This document shows positions 17,813 to 25,375 of a stretch of 42,390 bases of DNA, one piece after another. Both the position numbers and the translations under genes were made by a program. This DNA is from Alphaproteobacteria bacterium. GTDB lineage: Bacteria > Pseudomonadota > Alphaproteobacteria > Micropepsales > Micropepsaceae. Each line of letters opens with the position of its first letter. Positions within the stretch are counted from its first letter, which is position 1. Location of the stretch: contig JAGWZW010000025.1 of NCBI GenBank assembly GCA_018971835.1, forward strand, positions 1 to 42,390, in the 5' to 3' direction. The notes under the pieces were generated by a model. The model saw nothing but the letters and a program-made list of their open reading frames with translations, was not told the DNA's origin and ran no database searches.

Positions 17813-18319
17813 GTGACCAGCCAAGACATCTACGACCCAGCTTACCTGACCCGCCAGAAGCTGTTGGAGGCTGCCGAAGACCGCCTGGCCACTGCCGAAT
17901 CCCTTGGCGAGATCATGTACATCGTCCGCGGTTCGGCGCGCGCGATCTTCGATGCCGACGGCGTGACCTTCGTGCTGCGTGACGGCAACCAGTGCCATTA
18001 CGCCGACGAAGATGCCATCGGCCCCTTGTGGAAGGGCCAGCGCTTCCCCATGCAGACCTGCATCTCCGGCTGGTGCATGCTCAACCGGCAGACTGCGGTT
18101 ATTGCGGACATCTTCGAGGATGAGCGCATCCCGCATGATGTCTATCGCCGCACTTTCGTGAAAAGCCTCATCATGGCGCCGGCGGGAAGCGGCACCGCCG
18201 TGGCCGCGATCGGCGCCTACTGGGACCATCAGCGGCAACACAGCCAGCGCGACGTCGATTTTGTCGAAGCTCTGGCCCGCGCCGTCGGCGAAGCGGTGCT
18301 CAAGTCGCGGGCAGCCTGA
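17813..18319 (+). CDS. Stand-alone GAF-domain protein
   Basis: About 168 residues consisting of a short N-terminal helix (YDPAYLTRQKLLEAAEDRLA) and one GAF domain. GAF features include SARAIFDADGVTFVLRDGNQ, CISGWCMLNRQTAVIADIFED and the strand AVAAIGAYW before a final DVDFVEALARAVGEAV helix. The sequence resembles the sensory GAF domain found in alphaproteobacterial HWE/HisKA_2 kinases, but no kinase follows. It may bind a small ligand or flavin, or partner another signalling protein; Cys/Trp in CISGWC could be functional. GTG at 17813 with an upstream GGGG is preferred; TTG at 17771 would add 14 residues of non-family sequence. It sits between yqeY and dnaG. Confidence 0.7.
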   Translation: MTSQDIYDPAYLTRQKLLEAAEDRLATAESLGEIMYIVRGSARAIFDADGVTFVLRDGNQCHYADEDAIGPLWKGQRFPMQTCISGWCMLNRQTAVIADIFEDERIPHDVYRRTFVKSLIMAPAGSGTAVAAIGAYWDHQRQHSQRDVDFVEALARAVGEAVLKSRAA

Positions 18320-18525
18320 CAAGCGACATATTCGCCGGGGCATTTCGTCGCCGCGCGCCGGCCTTGAACACGCCCGCGCGCTTCCCATCTGTTGGAGGCC
18401 TGGACGCAGGCGCCGCCTCCCCCGCCCGCAAGGGGGGCCGGCTGGAGCCGAAAAACAACCTCAGAAGGAATCGTCCGAAGAAACAGGCTGTTACGGAAAA
18501 TCGGTGGCGCCGGCCGGCACCGCGA

Positions 18526-18990
18526 TCACTTGGCGCCGAGCAACTCTTTCACTACGCCGCCCGCCTTGCCGAAATCCATCTGCCCGGAATACCGCGCCTT
18601 GAGTGCACCCATCACCTTGCCCATGTCCTTCACCGAGGCGGCACCGACTTCGGCGATCACGGCGGAAATCGCCGCCTTGGCCTCCTCCGGCCCCATCTGT
18701 CTGGGCATGAACTCGCGGATGATTTCGATTTCGCCGCGCTCCTGCGCCGCCAGCTCGGGGCGGGCGCCCTTGTCGTAGATCTCGGCCGATTCCTCGCGCT
18801 GCTTGACCATCTTGGCCAGCAGGGTGAGCAGATCCTCGTCGCTGACCAACTCGCGATTATTTTCGCTGCGGGCGGCAATATCGCGGTCCTTCACCGCGGC
18901 CAGAATCATGCGCAGCGTGCCGACGCGGCCGGCCTCCTTGGCCTTCATTGCCGCTTTGAGCGCCTCGTTGAATTGGTCGCGCAGGCCCAT
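18526..18990 (-). CDS. GatB/YqeY domain protein
   Basis: A 154-residue YqeY-like protein, all-helical and related to the tail domain of the GatB amidotransferase subunit. Signatures are LRDQFNEALKAAMKAKEAGRVGTLRMI at the N-terminus, the DEDLLTLLAKMVKQREESAEIY helix, FMPRQMGPEEAKAAI and the C-terminal KDMGKVMGALKARYSGQMDFG. Function is unresolved; it may bind tRNA or act in amidotransferase-linked chemistry. It is normally directly upstream of dnaG-rpoD and divergent from carA in alphaproteobacteria. Here the carA side is conserved, but about 1.35 kb with two genes separates it from dnaG. It has its own promoter at 19019-19047. Confidence 0.9.
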   Translation of the reverse strand: MGLRDQFNEALKAAMKAKEAGRVGTLRMILAAVKDRDIAARSENNRELVSDEDLLTLLAKMVKQREESAEIYDKGARPELAAQERGEIEIIREFMPRQMGPEEAKAAISAVIAEVGAASVKDMGKVMGALKARYSGQMDFGKAGGVVKELLGAK

Positions 18991-19018
18991 GACGTGCTCC
19001 ATGAAACAGGAAGGCAAT

Positions 19019-19047
19019 ATCCTAGGCGAGTCGACACACTTGTTCAA
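19019..19047 (-). promoter_or_regulatory. Sigma-70 promoter of yqeY
   Basis: On the minus strand: TTGAAC (19047-19042), a 17-bp spacer, TAGGAT (19024-19019). It lies about 29 bases upstream of the yqeY ATG. Confidence 0.6.
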
Positions 19048-19086
19048 CACATTGAAAAACAAAGGAAAGTTCTTTCGCCTGATGGC

Positions 19087-19115
19087 TTGACCCGCAACCG
19101 TCACATTTCTATTTT
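19087..19115 (+). promoter_or_regulatory. Sigma-70 promoter of carA
   Basis: TTGACC (19087-19092), a 17-bp spacer, TATTTT (19110-19115). The carA ATG follows at 19144, giving a leader of roughly 22 bases. It is divergent from the yqeY promoter with about 40 bp between the -35 boxes. Confidence 0.6.
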
Positions 19116-19143
19116 CCGCCGACTCCAATCTTGCGGGTATCCG

Positions 19144-20328
19144 ATGACCGACGCCACCTCCGCCACCGCCGCAAAGCCGGCGGCTCCGTTTTCGCGCGCG
19201 CAGGGAACGGCCGTGCTGGTGCTGGCCGACGGCACGGTGTTCGAAGGCGCGGGTTTCGGCGCCGCCGCCGCTGCGGTAGGCGAGGTCTGCTTCAACACGG
19301 CGATGACCGGCTACGAAGAAATCCTCACCGATCCTTCCTATGCCGGGCAGATCGTGTCCTTCACCTTCCCGCACATCGGCATCGTCGGCACCAATGCCGA
19401 GGACATCGAAACCGCCACGCCGGTGGTGCGCGCGATGGTGGTGCGCGCCGACGCGGAGCAGCCATCGAATTACCGCAGCCTGAGCACGCTTGACGGCTGG
19501 CTGAAGCAGCACGCCATCCCCGGCATCGCCGGGCTCGACACCCGCGCCCTCACCAACCGCATTCGCGAGCAGGGCATGCCGCATGGCGTGGTGGCACATG
19601 ACCCGAGCGGCAAGTTCGATATCGCGGCCCTGGTGAAGCAGGCGCGCGAATTTCCCGGCCTCGTCGGTCTCGACCTCGCCAAGGACGTCACCTGCCGGCA
19701 GAGCTACACATGGCGGCAAACACCGTGGGTCTGGAACAAGGGCTATGGCGAACAGGCCGCGCCGACCTGGCGGGCGGTGGTGCTGGACTACGGCGTCAAG
19801 CGCAACATCCTGCGGCTGCTTGCGGGACAAGGGGCGGAGATCACCGTGCTGCCCGCCTCCGCCACCTTCGACGACGTGATGCGCCATGCGCCGGACGGCG
19901 TACTGCTCTCCAATGGCCCGGGCGATCCGGCGGCCACCGGCGAATACGCCATCCCGACCATCAAGGCACTGGTGGATTCAAACGTGCCGGTGTTCGGCAT
20001 CTGCCTCGGCCACCAGATGCTGGCGCTGGCGCTGGGCGCCAAGACCCGCAAGATGGCGCAGGGCCATCACGGCGCCAATCATCCGGTGAAGGATCTCGAA
20101 ACCGGCAAGGTCGAGATCGTGTCGATGAACCACGGCTTCACGGTGGACGGCGACACGCTGCCGGCGGGCGTGAAACAAACCCACGTCTCGTTGTTCGACG
20201 GCACCAATTGCGGCCTGCGGCTGGAGGGCAAGAAGGTGTTCTCGGTGCAATACCACCCCGAAGCCTCGCCCGGACCGATGGATTCGCACTACCTGTTCGA
20301 ACGCTTCACTCAGGCGGCGCGGGGATGA
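19144..20328 (+). CDS. carA: Carbamoyl-phosphate synthase small subunit
   Basis: A 394-residue glutaminase subunit that hydrolyses glutamine and channels ammonia to CarB for carbamoyl phosphate (arginine and pyrimidine synthesis). The N-terminal CPSase domain contains LADGTVFEGAGFG, FNTAMTGYEEILTDPSYAGQ and GIAGLDTRALTNRIRE. The class-I amidotransferase domain has the nucleophile C287 in FGICLGHQ, with H371 and E373 in YHPEASPGP completing the triad. The first about 20 residues (Ala/Thr/Ser-rich) are a poorly conserved extension. The carB gene does not follow; a DUF4258-DUF2283 pair does, so carA and carB are separated at least locally. Confidence 0.96.
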   Translation: MTDATSATAAKPAAPFSRAQGTAVLVLADGTVFEGAGFGAAAAAVGEVCFNTAMTGYEEILTDPSYAGQIVSFTFPHIGIVGTNAEDIETATPVVRAMVVRADAEQPSNYRSLSTLDGWLKQHAIPGIAGLDTRALTNRIREQGMPHGVVAHDPSGKFDIAALVKQAREFPGLVGLDLAKDVTCRQSYTWRQTPWVWNKGYGEQAAPTWRAVVLDYGVKRNILRLLAGQGAEITVLPASATFDDVMRHAPDGVLLSNGPGDPAATGEYAIPTIKALVDSNVPVFGICLGHQMLALALGAKTRKMAQGHHGANHPVKDLETGKVEIVSMNHGFTVDGDTLPAGVKQTHVSLFDGTNCGLRLEGKKVFSVQYHPEASPGPMDSHYLFERFTQAARG

Positions 20329-20400
20329 TGGGCCCGCCTTGACGCAGAGCCATCCGCCATCCGGTTTGTCGAAGAGCGGAAAACGACAGAGGCTCTCGCC

Positions 20401-20676
20401 ATGACGGGAACAGGCAAGATCGAATTCACCGCCCACAGCGCGACCATGCTCCGGGAACGGCGGATTGAGCGCAGTTGGGTCGAACGCGTGCTGACCGCGC
20501 CGGATTGGCAGGAACCGGACCCGACGGACCCCGCCGCGGCCCGGGCTTTTGGGGCTATCGCCGAAGCGCGAGGCAAAATCCTGCGGGTCGTGTATACTCC
20601 GATCGAAGGTGGCGTAAGGGTGGTGACGGCATTTTTCGATGGCCGCGCCAGGAAGCCCTCACGGAGTGATCAATGA
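20401..20676 (+). CDS. DUF4258 domain protein (possible toxin-like partner)
   Basis: 91 residues. The core IEFTAHSATMLRERRIERSWVERVL, then RAFGAIAEARGKILRVVYTP and GGVRVVTAFFDGRARK, matches DUF4258, small proteins with a RelE/BrnT-like helix-strand layout (His and Arg near the start, a paired-strand end with RVVTAFFD). The gene overlaps the next by four bases (ATGA). DUF4258-DUF2283 pairs recur in bacterial genomes and look like toxin-antitoxin modules, but toxicity is not established to my knowledge. The order toxin-like gene first, then small partner, would be like higBA or brnTA. Confidence 0.75.
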   Translation: MTGTGKIEFTAHSATMLRERRIERSWVERVLTAPDWQEPDPTDPAAARAFGAIAEARGKILRVVYTPIEGGVRVVTAFFDGRARKPSRSDQ

Positions 20677-20873
20677 AGGTAAATTTCGACCAAGACACCG
20701 ACGCGCTCTATGTGCGTTTTTCCGACAGCGAGATTTCGGAGACGGTCGAGGTGCGCCCCGGCGTGATGCTGGACTATGACGCCAAGGGCAGGATCGTCGG
20801 CCTTGAGATTCTCGACGCTACAAAAAATCTGGCGGACGCCAACCTGAAGCAACTCGCGCTCGAAGTGGCGTGA
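20673..20873 (+). CDS. DUF2283 domain protein (partner of DUF4258)
   Basis: 66 residues: MKVNFDQDTDALYVRFSDSE, then SETVEVRPGVMLDYDAKGRIVGLEILDATK, the full DUF2283 signature (D-ALY-R-S, DYD--G-IVG-EIL-A). The ATG overlaps the DUF4258 stop (ATGA) with GGAG upstream (ACGGAGTG). It is predicted cytosolic, acidic and small, as expected of an antitoxin-like or dimerising partner. It ends four bases before the convergent DUF4893 gene. Confidence 0.85.
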   Translation: MKVNFDQDTDALYVRFSDSEISETVEVRPGVMLDYDAKGRIVGLEILDATKNLADANLKQLALEVA

Positions 20874-20877
20874 GCGC

Positions 20878-21477
20878 CTACCTTCTCAGCTCCAGCACGT
20901 CCATCGTCGATTCGAGCAGCGGATAGGGCATCTCGATCCGGAGATGTCCGGGGCCGATTTCAGACAGTAACCCGATCTGGTCGTCCGGCGTAACGGGAGC
21001 GCCGGCCGTGGCGCCGTTGCCGGAATAGGCGTGGCGCGGCTCGCCGGTCACGGACGAAGCGCCCAGATAAACAAACGCGCCATCGCCATTCGGATAGAGA
21101 TAGCCGTTGGTATGCTGGCTGCCGGTGAGCTTCTCCAGATAGGGATGGCCGCCTTTGAGCGAGATACGGCAGCGGAACCAGCTATAGATCACATCCGGCG
21201 TGACGCCGCCGAGCTTGAGCGTGCGGCAGCGCCAGTTGCCGAGCAGCGCCGAGGCGGTCGTGGCCTGCGCTTCCGGGCTCATCACCGCGTGGATGGTGGC
21301 AAGGTCTGCCGCGGGGGCGCCATGTTCGGCCTCGCTAAGCGCCTTGGTGCGGGCTTCATCGAGACGGGCCAGGCGCTGCTGGTCGAACTGCGAGGCCGTG
21401 TCCTGCCATCCGGCGGTGGCGGCGGTCGCAAAGAGCGCGGCGCCCGCCGCGACGAGAACAACCTTCAGCCTGCGCAT
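20878..21477 (-). CDS. DUF4893 domain secreted protein
   Basis: 199 residues with a signal peptide (MRRLKVVLVAAGAALFATAATAG). The mature domain has FDQQRLARLDEARTKALSEAE, LLGNWRCRTLKLGG, WFRCRISLKGGHPYLEKLTGS, HTNGYLYPNGDGAFVYLGAS and a C-terminal RIEMPYPLLESTMDVLELRR. This layout (paired Cys, FRCRI, G--L--Y) matches the alphaproteobacterial DUF4893 family, with no known activity; a periplasmic beta-rich protein is likely. It is downstream of fabI by 13 bases and may be read through from the fab operon. Confidence 0.8.
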   Translation of the reverse strand: MRRLKVVLVAAGAALFATAATAGWQDTASQFDQQRLARLDEARTKALSEAEHGAPAADLATIHAVMSPEAQATTASALLGNWRCRTLKLGGVTPDVIYSWFRCRISLKGGHPYLEKLTGSQHTNGYLYPNGDGAFVYLGASSVTGEPRHAYSGNGATAGAPVTPDDQIGLLSEIGPGHLRIEMPYPLLESTMDVLELRR

Positions 21478-21490
21478 GTCTGCCCCCTGG

Positions 21491-22348
21491 TTACGAATCC
21501 CCGTTCTCCGGTGCCTGCCAGCCCCTCAGATCGGCGGTCGGCGGCATGCCGACGACATGGAACCCGGCATCAACGAAATGCACCTCGCCGGTGACGCCGC
21601 CGGCCAGATCGCTCAGAAGATAGAGCGCCGCGCCACCGACATGATCGAGTTCGATGGTGCGCTTCAAGGGTGAATGGGCTTTGTTCCATTTGAACACCAG
21701 CCGCGCATCGCCCACCGCCGAACCCGCCAGCGTGCGCATAGGGCCTGCCGAAATTGCATTAACGCGAATGCCTTCATGCCCCAGGTCGGCGGCGAGATAG
21801 CGCACCGAGGCTTCCAGCGCCGCCTTGGCCACGCCCATCACATTATAGTTCGGCATCACGCGGCTGGCGCCCAGATAGGTCAGCGTCACCATCGCACCGC
21901 CTTCGCCCATCAGATGCGCCGCGCGCTGGGCCACCGCGGTGAAGGAGTAGCAGGAGATCTCCAGCGTGCGGCGGAAATTGGCGCGGCTGGTATCGACGTA
22001 GCGGCCCTTCAGCTCCTCCCGATCCGAGAAGGCGATGGCATGGACCAGGAAATCGAGCTTGCCCCATTTCTTGCCCAGCGCTCCGAACACAGCATCGAGC
22101 TGTTCGTCGCTTTCTACATCGCAGGGCATCACGATGGTCGAGCCGATGGACGTAGCCAGAGGCTTGAGCCGCTTGGCCTGCGCCTCCCCCTGATAGGTAA
22201 AGGCGACCTCCGCGCCTGCGGCCGCCAGCTTGCGCGCGATCCCCCAGGCAATGGAATGATCGTTGGCCACGCCCATCACCAGGCCGCGTTTGCCGTCCAT
22301 CAGGTTGCTGCGCTTGATGCCGGCTGCGCCGTCCTGCCCCTTGGCCAT
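21491..22348 (-). CDS. fabI: Enoyl-[acyl-carrier-protein] reductase (NADH)
   Basis: A 285-residue short-chain dehydrogenase catalysing the last reduction of each fatty-acid elongation cycle; FabI is the triclosan/isoniazid-type target. NAD-binding GVANDHSIAWGIA (26-38) is the FabI glycine motif. The active site is TYLG (Y158) and YNVMGVAK (Y168, K175), matching E. coli Y146/Y156/K163. The C-terminal GEVHFVDAGFHVVGMP is characteristic. A roughly 15-residue N-terminal extension precedes the conserved start. It is third in a fabA-fabB-fabI operon, five bases after fabB. Confidence 0.95.
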   Translation of the reverse strand: MAKGQDGAAGIKRSNLMDGKRGLVMGVANDHSIAWGIARKLAAAGAEVAFTYQGEAQAKRLKPLATSIGSTIVMPCDVESDEQLDAVFGALGKKWGKLDFLVHAIAFSDREELKGRYVDTSRANFRRTLEISCYSFTAVAQRAAHLMGEGGAMVTLTYLGASRVMPNYNVMGVAKAALEASVRYLAADLGHEGIRVNAISAGPMRTLAGSAVGDARLVFKWNKAHSPLKRTIELDHVGGAALYLLSDLAGGVTGEVHFVDAGFHVVGMPPTADLRGWQAPENGDS

Positions 22349-22353
22349 GCGCG

Positions 22354-23577
22354 TTAGCCCCCATGACGCTGGAATACCAGCGTGGCGTTGGTGCCGCCAA
22401 AGCCGAAGCTGTTGGAGATGGCGATGTTGATCGCAGCATTGTCGATGCGCTGACGTACAATGTTGGCGCCCTCCACTGCGGGATCGAGTTCCTCGATATT
22501 CGCGCTTTCGCAGATGAAGCCGTGCTTCATCATCAGCAACGTGTAGATCGCCTCGTGCACGCCGGCAGCGCCCTGGCTGTGGCCGGTCAGAGACTTGGTG
22601 GCGCTGATCGGCGGCATTTTTCCGCCGAAGACTTCGCGGATGGCGTTGATCTCGGGGATATCGCCCACCGGCGTCGAGGTGGCGTGGGGATTGATGTAAT
22701 CGACCGGCGCCGAAACCCGTTCCAGCGCCATCTGCATGCAGCGCACCGCGCCTTCGCCGGAGGGCGCCACCATGTCGGCGCCGTCGGCAGTGGCACCATA
22801 GCCCACCAGCTCGGCGTAGATTTTCGCGCCGCGGGCCCTGGCGTGTTCGAGTTCTTCCAACACCACAATGCCGCCGCCGCCGGAAATCACGAAGCCGTCG
22901 CGGTTCTTGTCATAGGCGCGGCTGGCCTTGCCCGGCGTGGCATTGAATTTGGACGACATCGCGCCCATCGCGTCGAACAGCACGGAGAGCGTCCAGTCCA
23001 GTTCTTCGGCGCCGCCGGCGAACATGATGTCCTGCTTGCCCCACTGGATCATTTCGGCGGCGTTGCCGATGCAGTTGGCCGAAGTCGAGCAAGCCGAGCT
23101 GATCGAGTAGTTCACCCCTTTGGTCTTGAACCAGGTGGACAGGTTGGCCGAGCAGGTTGAGGACATCGCTTTGGGCACAACGAACGGGCCGACACGCTTC
23201 GGCCCCTTGGCCGGATCGCGCGTGACGTCGGCGGCGGCGACAATGGCCTTGGTCGACGGCCCGCCCGACCCCACGATCAGGCCGGTGCGTGGATGGCTGA
23301 CCTCGCCCGGTTCCAGCCCGGCATCGGCGATGGCCTGGGTCATGGCCACCCACGCGTAGCCTGCGCCGTCGCCCTGGAAGCGGCGGGCGCGGCGGTCCAC
23401 CAGCGCATCGAGATCGATCTTGAGGCTGCCATGTACCTGCGAGCGGAAGCCGAGGCGCGCGTAATCCGGCGCGGCCACGATACCGGATTTCGCCTCGCGC
23501 AGGCTTTGGGTGACCTCCTGGCAATCGTTGCCGATGGAGGAGACGATTCCCATGCCGGTGACGACCACGCGCCTCAT
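22354..23577 (-). CDS. fabB: Beta-ketoacyl-ACP synthase I
   Basis: A 407-residue condensing enzyme that elongates cis-3-decenoyl-ACP, needed for unsaturated fatty acids. The Cys-His-His triad is C163 (SACSTS), H298 (INPHATSTP) and H333 ([10 protein letters not shown]). The N-terminal [18 protein letters not shown] and the C-terminal [15 protein letters not shown] are KAS signatures. Adjacency to fabA and the length favour FabB over FabF. It is second in the operon, 80 bases after fabA. Confidence 0.95.
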   Translation of the reverse strand: MRRVVVTGMGIVSSIGNDCQEVTQSLREAKSGIVAAPDYARLGFRSQVHGSLKIDLDALVDRRARRFQGDGAGYAWVAMTQAIADAGLEPGEVSHPRTGLIVGSGGPSTKAIVAAADVTRDPAKGPKRVGPFVVPKAMSSTCSANLSTWFKTKGVNYSISSACSTSANCIGNAAEMIQWGKQDIMFAGGAEELDWTLSVLFDAMGAMSSKFNATPGKASRAYDKNRDGFVISGGGGIVVLEELEHARARGAKIYAELVGYGATADGADMVAPSGEGAVRCMQMALERVSAPVDYINPHATSTPVGDIPEINAIREVFGGKMPPISATKSLTGHSQGAAGVHEAIYTLLMMKHGFICESANIEELDPAVEGANIVRQRIDNAAINIAISNSFGFGGTNATLVFQRHGG

Positions 23578-23657
23578 GCACGGATTTCCTTCTGCTGCTC
23601 TTCAGTCGGCCAGAGCCTTAGGCGTAGCCCGACCAAAGCACAAGACCGGAGGGAATG

Positions 23658-24203
23658 TCAGGCTGTTGCCCCCGCAGGCTGCCCAGCGCCCTGCGCGGCG
23701 TCAGAGAACAAGCCCACGCGCAAATCCTTGGCTTCGAAGATCGTCTGGCCGTCCACCTTGACGACACCATCGGCCACGCCCACCACCAGCTTGCGCATGA
23801 TGACTCGCTTGAACTCGACGTAATAGCTGACGAGCTTGTTGGACGGCAGCACCATGCCGGTGAACTTGACCTCGCCCACGCCCAGCGCACGGCCCCTGCC
23901 GAGCCCTCCCATCCAGCCGAGAAAGAAGCCGGCCATCTGCCACAGGGCATCCAGCCCCAGGCAGCCGGGCATCACCGGATCGTTCTGGAAATGACACTTG
24001 AAGAACCAGAGGTCCGGCTTGATATCGAATTCGGCCTCGACCGAGCCTTTGCCCTGGCTGCCGCCGTCGGCTGCAATCCTGGTGATCCGATCGAACATCA
24101 GCATGGGCGGCAGCGGCAGCCTGGCATTGCCTTCGCCGAACAGTTCGCCCCGCGCGCAGGCCAGAAGCCCCTGAAGATCAAAACTCGATTTCCGTCCCAA
24201 CAT
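23658..24203 (-). CDS. fabA: Beta-hydroxydecanoyl-ACP dehydratase/isomerase
   Basis: A 181-residue hot-dog dehydratase that also isomerises trans-2- to cis-3-decenoyl-ACP, the branch point of anaerobic unsaturated fatty-acid synthesis. Catalytic H71 lies in [20 protein letters not shown] and D85 in the same block; MLMFDRIT and [13 protein letters not shown] are further family marks. The start is ATG 24203 or an in-frame GTG four codons earlier (24215). It is the first gene of fabA-fabB-fabI and divergent from irr1; the shared 170-base region holds an ICE palindrome centred about 84 bases upstream of fabA. Confidence 0.95.
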   Translation of the reverse strand: MLGRKSSFDLQGLLACARGELFGEGNARLPLPPMLMFDRITRIAADGGSQGKGSVEAEFDIKPDLWFFKCHFQNDPVMPGCLGLDALWQMAGFFLGWMGGLGRGRALGVGEVKFTGMVLPSNKLVSYYVEFKRVIMRKLVVGVADGVVKVDGQTIFEAKDLRVGLFSDAAQGAGQPAGATA

Positions 24204-24278
24204 CCGACTGATCACCCCATTTTGTCATTTCGGAGCCGGTCCGCTCCCGAAACCGGCTTGGCGCCCGGCGCCATCTTT

Positions 24279-24295
24279 GTTAGAAACATTCTAAC
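24279..24295. promoter_or_regulatory. Irr iron-control element (ICE) between fabA and irr1
   Basis: GTTAGAA-ACA-TTCTAAC is a perfect inverted repeat with 7-bp arms and a 3-bp spacer, matching the Irr/ICE pattern TTTAGAA-N3-TTCTAAA in the TTAGAA/TTCTAA core. It lies about 90 bp upstream of irr1 and 76 bp upstream of fabA, so it could serve irr autoregulation, fabA control, or both. Confidence 0.75.
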
Positions 24296-24385
24296 TAACA
24301 GCGGACCAGATTGCACCCCGCCAACCATAAGCCCGCCCGGGAGCGGCGCAAGTGGTCAAAAAACAGAGGCGCCAGGAGCCGAAAA

Positions 24386-24922
24386 ATGACCGGAATATGC
24401 CCAGAAATAGACGACACCCAGGCTGCCCAGCGGCTCAGGGCGGCGGGCCTGCGGCCCACGCGGCAGCGCGTGGCCCTGGTCGGGCTGCTTTACGCACACG
24501 GCAAGCGCCACCTGACGGCCGAAACGCTGCATGACGAAGCAGTGGCCGCGGGCATCGAGGTTTCGCTGGCCACTGTCTACAACACGCTTCACCAGTTCAC
24601 GAAAGCCCGAATGCTGCGGCAGGTCGCCGTCGACGCCGCGCGATTTTACTTCGACACCAATGTTGATCCGCATCAACATTTCTATGACCAGGATCACGGT
24701 ATTCTTATTGATATTCCAGGGGACGCAATCAAGGTGACTGGTGTACCAAATCCACCCAGAGGCACGGTCATAGACCGAGTGGACGTGGTCATTCGCACCG
24801 TTGCAGACAGGATGCCCGAGCGACGGCCGCGCAAGGGCCTGGGAAATATCGGCGATTCGGGAACATCACAATGGCAAGATCAGCGGCGCCCAAGAGCGCA
24901 GAAAACACGGGCAGGCGCCTGA
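24386..24922 (+). CDS. Irr-family iron/heme-responsive regulator, paralog 1 (with Cys-Pro motif)
   Basis: A 178-residue Fur-superfamily regulator. The winged-helix DNA-binding part AAGLRPTRQRVAL...HLTAETLHDEA...VSLATVYNTLHQF is the Irr signature. The N-terminus MTGICPEIDD contains a Cys-Pro dipeptide 14 residues before GLRPTRQR, near the position of the heme-regulatory motif of Bradyrhizobium Irr. The metal/heme region reads DPHQHFYDQ (His-Gln-His) where Bradyrhizobium Irr has three consecutive His. After DVVIR (131-137, the normal family end) a non-conserved tail of about 40 residues runs across the start of irr2 (52-bp overlap, different frame). The start at 24386 is preceded by CAGGAG. GC over 24661-24780 is only about 48%. 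Confidence 0.9.
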   Translation: MTGICPEIDDTQAAQRLRAAGLRPTRQRVALVGLLYAHGKRHLTAETLHDEAVAAGIEVSLATVYNTLHQFTKARMLRQVAVDAARFYFDTNVDPHQHFYDQDHGILIDIPGDAIKVTGVPNPPRGTVIDRVDVVIRTVADRMPERRPRKGLGNIGDSGTSQWQDQRRPRAQKTRAGA

Positions 24923-25350
24923 GGGCAGCGGGCCTGCGCCCAACGCGGCAGCGCGTAGCCCTGGCAAATCTCTTATTCGCACAGGGAAACAGGCATTTGA
25001 CGGCCGAATCGCTGCATGCCGAGGTGGACAAAGCCGGCATCGATGTCTCGCTGGCCACCGTTTACAACACGCTGCACCAATTCACCGAGGCTGGCATCTT
25101 GCGGCACGTCTCCGTCGATGCGTCGCGCTTTTATTTCGACACCAATATCGATCCGCACCAGCATTTCTACGATCAGGGAACCGGGACGCTTATTGATATC
25201 CCGAGCGGCGATATCACGATTGCCGGCCTTCCCAGTCCGCCCAAGGACACCGTGATCGACGGTGTGAACGTCGTGATTCGGATCAGGCCGGCCGTGCAGG
25301 TCACATCGGCTTTGCAGTCGGCAGGAGCCGGTCACATCTCCGTGAAATAA
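24871..25350 (+). CDS. Irr-family regulator, paralog 2 (no cysteine)
   Basis: 159 residues. Over the aligned core (RLRAAGLRPTRQR to VVIR) it matches paralog 1 at 89 of 122 positions by my count (about 73%). It retains RPTRQRVAL, HLTAESLH, VSLATVYNTLHQFTEAG and the DPHQHFYDQ metal/heme site, but its N-terminus (MARSAAPKSAENTG) lacks the Cys-Pro motif, and the whole protein has no Cys. It therefore resembles Irr proteins thought to sense iron without the N-terminal heme-regulatory motif. Its ATG lies inside irr1 (52 bp overlap) with a weak GGGA upstream. It ends two bases before a perfect ICE palindrome. Confidence 0.9.
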   Translation: MARSAAPKSAENTGRRLRAAGLRPTRQRVALANLLFAQGNRHLTAESLHAEVDKAGIDVSLATVYNTLHQFTEAGILRHVSVDASRFYFDTNIDPHQHFYDQGTGTLIDIPSGDITIAGLPSPPKDTVIDGVNVVIRIRPAVQVTSALQSAGAGHISVK

Positions 25351-25352
25351 AT

Positions 25353-25375
25353 CACTTTAGAATTATTCTAAAGTG
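25353..25375. promoter_or_regulatory. Perfect 23-bp ICE palindrome upstream of rubrerythrin
   Basis: Arms CACTTTAGAA and TTCTAAAGTG are exact inverted complements around TTA. The inner TTTAGAA-N3-TTCTAAA matches the ICE consensus exactly. It starts two bases after the irr2 stop codon and directly abuts the -35 box of the next promoter, a position where bound Irr would block RNA polymerase. Confidence 0.88.

Noticed and set aside
18320..18525. Possible small RNA in the 206-base gap between the GAF gene and yqeY.
   Set aside because: GC-rich runs (for example around 18400-18450) could fold, but no promoter, terminator or known RNA family is recognised. I see nothing else in it.
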